Shown piece by piece: positions 1 to 5,162 of a stretch of DNA of 6,317 bases. The DNA lies in NCBI GenBank assembly GCA_019057595.1, contig DXJI01000026.1:1-6317 (forward strand). The letters run 5' to 3'. Source of the DNA: Candidatus Thorarchaeota archaeon (GTDB lineage: Archaea > Asgardarchaeota > Thorarchaeia > Thorarchaeales > Thorarchaeaceae). The number at the start of each line of letters is the position of its first letter. Within the stretch, counting starts at the first letter, position 1. The notes below the pieces were generated by a model. It searched no databases and was not told where the DNA came from. It saw only the letters and a program-made list of their open reading frames with translations. Position numbers and translations under genes: made by a program.

Positions 1-1436
1 AAGTTTTCCAACAGAGTGCACCAGTCTTTCAGGTCGACTATGGAGCTCACATTTTTACTGTTCTCAACGGTGAAACCACACACATGATTGCTGTAGGTGT
101 ACAACGTCTGAACACTGAGATTATTGCTATTCTTAATGTACTCCTCACGGAGTTCGAGGAGAAGTGGTTACTCGCAACGGAACTGCTGGGAATCGACGCC
201 TCATTCTCGGATGTATACTTGGAACCATTTGGAGAACGAGTCATGGAGAAGCTCTCCTTTGTGGACCTTCCAGACTCTTGGGTTCCGTACTTCACAGTAG
301 ATCCGAACACAATAGTCGACATTAGTGGAACCCTGGAACCGTTTATCAATGGGTCAAGAAATGTGAAAGAGATTCTCGATGTGAGTGGCTTGGCAAAGAG
401 AGACCTGCTTCTCGAGATATCTAGGATGTGGGCGCATCGAGTCATTCGCTTCCGAAACATGCTCAGTTTCGATGACTTTGTGGCATCAAAGACACAGTTT
501 CTGAAGTATCTCCAGGCAACCTCTAGGGAAACAGAAACAATGCGAGGCCATCATCCTGAGATGCTTAGTATTATCCCTCGACTTGCAGGACTTCTAGAGG
601 GAAGACGAACAGTCCGTGAGATGCTCGTAGAGCTTGGAGAGTCGTATGATGAGCGAGAAATCTTGCGAGTTTTGGACTATCTTTTGGAACGAGAGGTCAT
701 TGAAGCACTGACTCCAGAGAAGAGACGCATCTTACTTTCGAAAGAAGTCTTAGAAACCTCACTTCGCGTGGGTGATGAGTGCTGTTCTGTTGGTGAAGCC
801 ACAAAAGCATTGACCACAGTGATGGGTAGAAGTGACACTCCTGAAACTCTGGGTCAGCTTCGTCTCACTGACAACCTGTGGTTTGTAGACTTCGACTTCA
901 AGATACTTGAGGGGCTCAACAACCGAAGACTCATGCTGCTCTTCGGTGAATGGATGAAACTACTTGCACAGTTTGCAGCGTTGTTGGACCCAACGAAGCT
1001 TGACCAGTTCATTGTCGGTATGATAGAGGGTTTTACAAAACGGATCTTCACACGATTTACTCCCTTTGATTTGAGGGGATTCGAGGAATACCCCTTATGG
1101 CTAGAGCAATTGAGTGCTCAGAGGTCATCACCCGTAAGAAGGATCAAGACTGGTTCGTTGAAGCCAACTGGTGACGACCCTATGGAAGAAATAGTCTACA
1201 CCCTCGTGACCAGAGGACAAGGCATCTACGGGACAGAGCGTATGACAAGGGTCTGTGCAGCATCGGGAGTTCCATTGATGGATATTCCCCCAGACTTCTG
1301 GGTGGGATGGCAAAAGGAAGAGAGCCATCGGAAGTTTGTGACCGAATACTCGAAGCTGGGTAATGCCGCCAAGTTGACCCTTCTAATCCTATCAAGACAG
1401 CGTGGACTTACACTCCCTAAAACAGTAATCTTCTAA
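1..1436 (+). CDS. Multidomain protein with possible longin-like N-terminus and winged-helix-like repeats (5' partial)
   Basis: The reading frame is open from the first full codon at base 3 with no stop, so the gene probably begins left of the window. An internal ATG at 84 has a GGTGA ten bases upstream and could be the true start, but the 27 residues before it (VFQQSAPVFQVDYGAHIFTV and onward) read like beta strands that complete a domain. That domain ends in a helix containing LLTEFEEKW, a pattern I associate with longin/roadblock-type modules that bind small GTPases; this is an inference. Counting from ATG 84, residues about 85-125 (NGSRNVKEILDVSGL...VIRF) and 168-208 (EGRRTVREMLVELG...VIEA) resemble each other and look like winged-helix repeats of the DUF4388/PatA kind. 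Residues 215-345 are helical and unrecognised; the C-terminus is also unassigned. No signal peptide or membrane helix is visible. A small GTPase gene follows in the same direction, 70 nt downstream. Exact function unknown. Confidence 0.75.
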   Translation, partial: VFQQSAPVFQVDYGAHIFTVLNGETTHMIAVGVQRLNTEIIAILNVLLTEFEEKWLLATELLGIDASFSDVYLEPFGERVMEKLSFVDLPDSWVPYFTVDPNTIVDISGTLEPFINGSRNVKEILDVSGLAKRDLLLEISRMWAHRVIRFRNMLSFDDFVASKTQFLKYLQATSRETETMRGHHPEMLSIIPRLAGLLEGRRTVREMLVELGESYDEREILRVLDYLLEREVIEALTPEKRRILLSKEVLETSLRVGDECCSVGEATKALTTVMGRSDTPETLGQLRLTDNLWFVDFDFKILEGLNNRRLMLLFGEWMKLLAQFAALLDPTKLDQFIVGMIEGFTKRIFTRFTPFDLRGFEEYPLWLEQLSAQRSSPVRRIKTGSLKPTGDDPMEEIVYTLVTRGQGIYGTERMTRVCAASGVPLMDIPPDFWVGWQKEESHRKFVTEYSKLGNAAKLTLLILSRQRGLTLPKTVIF

Positions 1437-1506
1437 TTATGTTCGTCGAAGCAACCGTTATCAGACGACCCTTACTAAAGGTAAGTCAGTTCAGAGTTGA
1501 AATAGA

Positions 1507-2022
1507 ATGAGTCCCACATACCTTCTCAAGGTTGTCACCGTTGGAACAGCATCGGTAGGGAAGACAAGTATCATCATTAGGTACTCTACAGGAGCCTTCC
1601 GAGAACATTACTCCCCAACATTGGGAACGGGATTTGCTTACAAAAAGATGAACCTTGGAACTAACTTTGTCAACCTTCAGATTTGGGATCTTGGTTCCCA
1701 GGACTTTTTAGAACGGGTTCGGGCCAACTACTATATTGGAACTCAGGGAGTCATCTTCATGTTTGATGTCACTTCTTGGGAGTCATTGAACGCGGTGATG
1801 GACTGGAAGAACGAAGTTGATCGAAACGTGGAGGACTACAAATCCCTACTCGTAGCAAACAAGATTGATCTTGTTGATGAAAGAGTCATCTCTACAAACG
1901 AAGGAAAGGAGATGGCCCGGAAACTAGGGATGGACTACCTCGAGGTTTCTGTCATGCTTGACAAGAATGTGAATAAGGCATTCGAGCTGATATCAACAAG
2001 AATCTGTGAGTCTTTTGTCTAA
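1507..2022 (+). CDS. Ras/Rab-like small GTPase with altered G3 motif
   Basis: A single small GTPase domain of 171 residues, the usual length for Ras-superfamily proteins. Visible motifs: the P-loop G13-T-A-S-V-G-K-T-S (G1), a switch I Thr38 in SPTLG (G2), W60-D-L-G-S-Q (G3), and N118-K-I-D (G4). G5 is degenerate: S148-V-M instead of SAK. The order and flanking sequence (LQIWD, YYIGTQGVIFMFDVT, LLVANKIDL) are closest to Rab-like proteins, while the DLG of G3 recalls Arf. The glycine normally fourth in DxxG is Ser64 (codon TCC); the catalytic Gln65 is kept. There is no CaaX or double-cysteine tail, although Cys167 lies five residues from the end, so lipid anchoring is not evident. The ATG at 1507 has only a weak purine stretch upstream. 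The neighbour on the left may carry a longin-like partner domain, which suggests a switch/regulator pair. Cytoplasmic; the pathway is unknown. Confidence 0.93.
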   Translation: MSPTYLLKVVTVGTASVGKTSIIIRYSTGAFREHYSPTLGTGFAYKKMNLGTNFVNLQIWDLGSQDFLERVRANYYIGTQGVIFMFDVTSWESLNAVMDWKNEVDRNVEDYKSLLVANKIDLVDERVISTNEGKEMARKLGMDYLEVSVMLDKNVNKAFELISTRICESFV

Positions 2023-2054
2023 GTACTACTTGCTCATCATTTTCTTTGTAGTAC
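2023..2054 (+). terminator. Inverted repeat with T-rich loop, possible terminator
   Basis: Immediately after the GTPase stop codon, GTACTAC (2023-2029) is matched by its exact reverse complement GTAGTAC (2048-2054), giving a 7-bp stem with an 18-nt loop that ends CATTTTCTTT. Archaeal termination relies mainly on T-rich tracts, so the loop tract may be the active part for + strand transcription. It lies in the 85-nt gap between convergent genes. The loop is long and the stem short, so this is tentative; the rest of the gap (2055-2107) shows no clear element. Confidence 0.3.
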
Positions 2055-2107
2055 GGCGAATCCGCGAGAATACGTTCTGCAGCCTGTCCACGAACTAATC
2101 GGAATAG

Positions 2108-3244
2108 TTAGAGTGACTTGACTTCTCGGATTTTGTCAAGAATTTCTTGGGGTAGTTGTGGCATACCCGCAGGTTTCACCATCAAATGGACTGGAGTTGG
2201 TGATGCCTCTGCTTTAACCATATAATAGACCTGACCAAGGTTCTGTTCAGCTACGATGATGTGATCCACCTCCGAAGCAAGTTGCGCAACCTGCTCTTCA
2301 GGGAAGGGCCATACTGTCTTCAGCCGAAGCATTCCCGCCTTGATTCCTTCTGCCCTGGCCTCCTTGATGGCCTTCTTCGCACTCCTTGATGGGGTACCAT
2401 ATGAAATAACACCAATCTTGGCATCATCCAACATGAACCTCTCAACGTCAATGATTTTGTCAGCATTCTTCAGAATCTTGTCATTGAGTCGAGTTACAAG
2501 TTCAATCTGAACATGCTCCTTGTCGCTAGGGTATCCTCGCTCATCGTGAGTTAGTCCAGTGGCGTAGAACTGGTACTTTGATCCAAAAAGTGCCATTGGT
2601 GGGACAAGATCGTCATCAGCTTTGTAGGGTAGGTATTCCTCTGGTGGTACTGTGGGTGTCTTTCGATACTCCAGTTTGAGATCCTTCTCATCAGGAATGA
2701 CTAGTCTTTCTCTCATGTGCCCCACGGTCTCATCAGCGAGCACAAACACTGGAGTCCTGTATTTCTCAGACAGATTGAATGCCTGTACTGTCTGATCGAA
2801 CATTTCCTGGACAGAAGCTGGGGTCAATGCAATAATCTGGTAGTCTCCATGACTTCCCCACTTTGCCTGCATGATGTCTCCTTGTTGACCCTTTGTCGGT
2901 TGTCCAGTACTTGGACCACCTCGCATGATATTGACAAGAACAAGTGGAGTTTCTGTCATCACTGCTAGTCCTATTGCCTCCAGCATGAGGCTTACACCAG
3001 GACCTGAGGTAGCAGTCATTGATTTCACACCGGTCCATGACGCGCCAATCACACTCGTGATGGATGCAATCTCGTCCTCGTATTGAACATAAGCCCCGCC
3101 CAACTCTGGCATCCGAAGCGACATCCACTCTGCAATCTCTGTTGCTGGAGTGATAGGATAACCGCCAAAATAACGACATCCTGCACTTAGGGCTCCCTCA
3201 GCGCTTGCTATGTCACCCATTGTAAACATGACTCGTTCGGGCAT
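2108..3244 (-). CDS. korA: 2-oxoacid:ferredoxin oxidoreductase, alpha subunit (KorA-like)
   Basis: Alpha subunit of a 2-oxoacid:ferredoxin oxidoreductase, most like 2-oxoglutarate synthase KorA: the enzyme oxidatively decarboxylates a 2-oxoacid with CoA to an acyl-CoA, CO2 and reduced ferredoxin. At 378 residues it has about the length of methanogen KorA. Landmarks: GGYPITPATEIAEW at 27-40, the pyrimidine-binding domain stretch with YEDEIAS at 55-61, TSGPGVSLM at 79-87, and GGPSTGQPTKGQQGD at 109-123, typical of KorA. The GLTHDERG segment in the middle is also characteristic, and a C-terminal domain (GVISYGTPSRSAKKA, LRLKTVWPFPE) follows. The ATG start is set by a strong GGAGGAGT ribosome binding site 8 nt upstream, inside the end of korD. 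The thiamine-diphosphate catalytic beta subunit (KorB) and the gamma subunit (KorC) do not follow; the next gene is convergent. Substrate specificity (2-oxoglutarate against other 2-oxoacids) cannot be fixed from this subunit alone. Confidence 0.95.
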   Translation of the reverse strand: MPERVMFTMGDIASAEGALSAGCRYFGGYPITPATEIAEWMSLRMPELGGAYVQYEDEIASITSVIGASWTGVKSMTATSGPGVSLMLEAIGLAVMTETPLVLVNIMRGGPSTGQPTKGQQGDIMQAKWGSHGDYQIIALTPASVQEMFDQTVQAFNLSEKYRTPVFVLADETVGHMRERLVIPDEKDLKLEYRKTPTVPPEEYLPYKADDDLVPPMALFGSKYQFYATGLTHDERGYPSDKEHVQIELVTRLNDKILKNADKIIDVERFMLDDAKIGVISYGTPSRSAKKAIKEARAEGIKAGMLRLKTVWPFPEEQVAQLASEVDHIIVAEQNLGQVYYMVKAEASPTPVHLMVKPAGMPQLPQEILDKIREVKSL

Positions 3245-3247
3245 CTA

Positions 3248-3589
3248 TTAGGACTCCTCCTTGGATTCTTCATCGAACTCAGGAATGACAGTCCCCGCAT
3301 CGATAGCACCTGTCTCGTATGCCTTCTTTGCCTCATCCCGATCAGCTAGAAAGATAGCCATGTCTGGGCATATTCGCTCACAAAACTCGCAATTCACACA
3401 GGCGTCGATATCGCAAGCAGTGACTGGATGGTATCCCTTACGATTGTAGATATCTGTCAAACACAGCACATTCTTCGGACAGAATTCAACACAAAGCATA
3501 CACTGCTTACACTGTTCTTGGAGAATCACTAACACCTTCTCTCTGGTCCGTGGAGGTTTTGGTGTAATCGGTTTCCGAGCCGTTGACAT
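3248..3589 (-). CDS. korD: 2-oxoacid:ferredoxin oxidoreductase, delta (ferredoxin-like) subunit (KorD-like)
   Basis: Small ferredoxin-type subunit that carries electrons from the Kor catalytic core to ferredoxin. From the chosen ATG the protein has 113 residues with two complete [4Fe-4S] motifs: C27-x2-C-x2-C-x3-C37-P and C64-x2-C-x2-C-x3-C74-P. The frame extends to a GTG at 3640, which would add 17 residues (130 in all). I prefer the ATG at 3589 because a GAGGAG site (3599-3604) sits 9 nt upstream and a TATA-like box near 3649-3656 would place the transcript start between the two candidates. The N-terminus is basic and Pro-rich (RKPITPKPPRTREK). The C-terminal 30 or so residues after the second cluster form an acidic tail ending EEES-like, longer than I expect for compact KorD proteins. 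The stop codon lies 3 nt before korA, and the bases encoding the last residues form the korA ribosome binding site, so the two are cotranslated. Confidence 0.93.
   Translation of the reverse strand: MSTARKPITPKPPRTREKVLVILQEQCKQCMLCVEFCPKNVLCLTDIYNRKGYHPVTACDIDACVNCEFCERICPDMAIFLADRDEAKKAYETGAIDAGTVIPEFDEESKEES
3253..3260 (-). promoter_or_regulatory. Ribosome binding site of korA
   Basis: On the - strand this reads GGAGGAGT, a near-perfect match to the archaeal 16S rRNA 3' end, 8 nt before the korA ATG. It lies within the last codons of korD, which couples translation of the two genes. Confidence 0.8.
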
Positions 3590-3598
3590 CTGTGTTGT

Positions 3599-3604
3599 CT
3601 CCTC
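3599..3604 (-). promoter_or_regulatory. Ribosome binding site deciding the korD start
   Basis: GAGGAG on the - strand, 9 nt before the ATG at 3589. It favours that ATG over the in-frame GTG at 3640, which has only a weak AGGT five bases upstream. Confidence 0.7.
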
Positions 3605-3648
3605 GAACAGATTTCTGTTCAGGCTTGACCCTTGGCGCACTGAATACC

Positions 3649-3656
3649 TATTTTAG
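3649..3656 (-). promoter_or_regulatory. Candidate TATA box for korDA
   Basis: CTAAAATA on the - strand, preceded by AAGG-type purines. A start of transcription about 25 nt downstream (near 3625) would give a leader of roughly 36 nt before the ATG at 3589, with the ribosome binding site inside it. Judged by eye only; archaeal TATA boxes are short and easily matched by chance. Confidence 0.35.
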
Positions 3657-3678
3657 CCTTACCTTGAGGGACCTATCT

Positions 3679-3690
3679 TTGTTTGAACAA
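3679..3690. promoter_or_regulatory. 12-bp dyad in the divergent spacer, candidate operator
   Basis: TTGTTTGAACAA has five-base arms TTGTT and AACAA around a TG centre. It sits between the two candidate TATA boxes of korDA and the winged-helix regulator gene, where a dimeric regulator could control both directions. A site this short could arise by chance. Confidence 0.25.
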
Positions 3691-3698
3691 TCAGCAGG

Positions 3699-3705
3699 TT
3701 TTAAG
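3699..3705 (+). promoter_or_regulatory. Candidate TATA box for the regulator/surface-protein pair
   Basis: TTTTAAG, about 50 nt before the likely TTG start. Transcription would begin near 3728, leaving a short leader that contains the CGGAG ribosome binding site. Just downstream is a 7-bp tandem repeat, CTTAGAG then CTTAGAA (3709-3722), overlapping the expected start region. By-eye assignment. Confidence 0.3.
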
Positions 3706-3737
3706 AGTCTTAGAGCTTAGAATGACCCCAGATTTTC

Positions 3738-3741
3738 GGAG
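3738..3741 (+). promoter_or_regulatory. Ribosome binding site deciding the start of the winged-helix regulator
   Basis: GGAG touches the in-frame TTG at 3742 with no spacer, but lies 9 nt before the next in-frame TTG at 3751. The normal spacing therefore supports 3751 as the start codon. No in-frame ATG exists between the upstream stop (3718-3720) and the conserved domain. Confidence 0.55.
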
Positions 3742-3750
3742 TTGTGGGTC

Positions 3751-4218
3751 TTGACCAGAGAGAATCCAAACGATGCGGAGTTGACAGAGCTCGTAAAAGG
3801 CAAGACGCTAAGTGTATACTGGTACATGTTGAGGCACTCTGAACCACTAACTGCACGTGAAATTCAACGGGGTGCGGAACTCTCTAGTCCCTCCCTCTCA
3901 ATGCATCACCTTGAGCGTCTGCGACAATTTGGTCTTGTTGAGAAGGATGTACACGGACAGTACACCGTGATAAGAGATGTGAGAATTGGAATACTAAATC
4001 AGTTCATGGGACGCGGGCGACTTATGGTCCCTCGGTTCCTCTTTTATGCTACATTCTATACATCACTGACTTCAGCCCTCGGTATTCTAATCTGGTTAGC
4101 TATAGATTGGTATTCAACGATTTTACTGCTGTTGCTTGTTTCCGTTTGCGTTGTACTATGGTACGAGGCTCTGAAGGTCTGGAGAGAACAACCGTTCCCG
4201 GAGGGTGAAAGAGATTGA
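3751..4218 (+). CDS. Membrane-bound winged-helix transcriptional regulator
   Basis: A 155-residue protein from the chosen TTG at 3751 (158 from TTG 3742). Residues about 15-78 form an ArsR/MarR-type winged helix: a first helix with LSVYWYMLRHS, then PLTAREIQRGAEL, a recognition helix SSPSLSMHHLERLRQFGLV, and a wing EKDVHGQYTVI. The remainder holds two hydrophobic helices, about 96-118 (starting FLFYATFYTSLTSALGILIW) and 121-141 (STILLLLLVSVCVVLWYEA), and a short charged tail. The likely topology puts the DNA-binding domain and the tail in the cytoplasm with a short external turn. No metal-binding cysteine pattern or other sensor domain is visible. Its stop codon overlaps the start of the next gene by 3 bases (4-nt TTGA junction), so the two are cotranslated. 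It is divergent from korDA and may regulate itself, its partner or korDA; the targets are not shown by the sequence. Confidence 0.85.
   Translation: MTRENPNDAELTELVKGKTLSVYWYMLRHSEPLTAREIQRGAELSSPSLSMHHLERLRQFGLVEKDVHGQYTVIRDVRIGILNQFMGRGRLMVPRFLFYATFYTSLTSALGILIWLAIDWYSTILLLLLVSVCVVLWYEALKVWREQPFPEGERD
4204..4208 (+). promoter_or_regulatory. Ribosome binding site of the surface-protein gene
   Basis: GGTGA, 6 nt before the TTG at 4215 and inside the end of the regulator gene. It supports the TTG start in the TTGA stop-start junction, which otherwise looks unusual. Confidence 0.65.
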
Positions 4219-5162
4219 AGCCCAAAAATAGTAAATTTAGAAAGAATGTTGGACCTGACCATCGAGTCGTAATCGGTCTGGCTCTAGTCCTAATTGTAAT
4301 CTCACCATTTGCCTTGAGCTACATGGGTCATATTCAGCTTGTCGATGATCGTCTTTCTCTCTCTTCAGATCAGAACATTGTTTCTGCTGATGTTCCTAGT
4401 TTAACCTTGACATACACCTCACTTACTCTCGAAACCGATACGCCTGTACAATCTGGTGACACGATAGGGGGCGACCATGTGACTTTGAAAACAGAATGGC
4501 AACCTGAAGTCAATAACTCTAGATTGGAGGTTCACGCTCCTGCGATTCCATCGATTCTGACTGCTGATGATAATGTATCAACACTTGAGATAGATACCCG
4601 CTTCCTTGGTAACAATGCGACCTGCACTATAGTTGCTTCAACTATGTTGTCAAATGGGACAATATTCACAACGGAATTCACCGATGTCTATATTGGTAAC
4701 TTCTTCGTACCAAAGGTCAAAGTTGTCACTCCAAATGGAGGAGAAAACTGGACTTCACTGCACAACATTACTTGGGCTGCTTCCGATGTAAACGGTGATG
4801 ACACTTTGTTCTTTGATGTGTTATTCTCAGATGATTCAGGAGAATCCTTCGAATTCTTGGTTGAATCAACTAATCGCACCTCGTTTGAATGGGACTGCTC
4901 TAATCTTAATCAAGGGGACAATTATTCTATTGAAGTACGAGTTACAGATAGCATATACTTCAATTCAGACACGTCTGATGGTGAGTTCTCTGCAGGTACA
5001 GTCGTAGTCACGACACCTCCTCCGACAAGTACTACTACCACCACAACTCCGCCAAACAATCCTTTCCTTGAACCACGAATAGTGGTCTTTGTTGCAATTC
5101 TGTTGTTCTCTAGTGGAATTATGGCTCTTGTTGTCTACTATGCAGCCAGAAAGTGGTTCTAA
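4215..5162 (+). CDS. Membrane-anchored surface protein with Kre9/Knh-like beta-sandwich domain and Thr-rich stalk
   Basis: A 315-residue protein starting at a TTG that overlaps the stop of the regulator. A basic N-terminus (KPKNSKFRK) precedes a hydrophobic segment at about 18-37, either a signal peptide or an anchor. Residues 45-160 are beta-rich and unassigned. Residues 168-257 resemble the Kre9/Knh (Ser-Thr-rich GPI-anchored) or Fn3-like fold, recognisable from VVTPNGGENW, HNITWAAS, LFSDDSGESFEFL and TSFEWD. A stalk, TTPPPTSTTTTTTPP (266-280), leads to a C-terminal membrane helix at about 289-309 and a short basic end (ARKWF). There are eight N-x-S/T sequons (Asn 100, 120, 134, 147, 178, 184, 220, 236), all in the predicted external part, consistent with archaeal N-glycosylation. 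No catalytic motif is seen; a structural, binding or sensor role is inferred. Translational coupling to a membrane-bound regulator suggests that the two work together. The gene overlaps the end of hdrB tail to tail. Confidence 0.85.
   Translation: MKPKNSKFRKNVGPDHRVVIGLALVLIVISPFALSYMGHIQLVDDRLSLSSDQNIVSADVPSLTLTYTSLTLETDTPVQSGDTIGGDHVTLKTEWQPEVNNSRLEVHAPAIPSILTADDNVSTLEIDTRFLGNNATCTIVASTMLSNGTIFTTEFTDVYIGNFFVPKVKVVTPNGGENWTSLHNITWAASDVNGDDTLFFDVLFSDDSGESFEFLVESTNRTSFEWDCSNLNQGDNYSIEVRVTDSIYFNSDTSDGEFSAGTVVVTTPPPTSTTTTTTPPNNPFLEPRIVVFVAILLFSSGIMALVVYYAARKWF

Noticed and set aside
47..460. Long open frame on the - strand opposite the first gene
   Set aside because: It is antisense to a well-formed coding frame, its translation is Ser/Thr/Arg-rich without domain-like pattern, and it has no clear ribosome binding site.
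1471..1480. CTTACTAAAG as a TATA box for the GTPase gene
   Set aside because: The match to the archaeal TATA consensus is poor and the 70-nt gap is compatible with cotranscription from the gene before it.
2766..3179. 137-codon - strand frame inside korA
   Set aside because: It is an out-of-frame shadow of korA, rich in Cys, His and Trp, with no recognisable motif.
3638..3640. GTG as the start of korD
   Set aside because: The weak AGGT upstream and the position of the TATA-like box favour the ATG at 3589, which has GAGGAG at good spacing; the extra 17 residues resemble no ferredoxin N-terminus.
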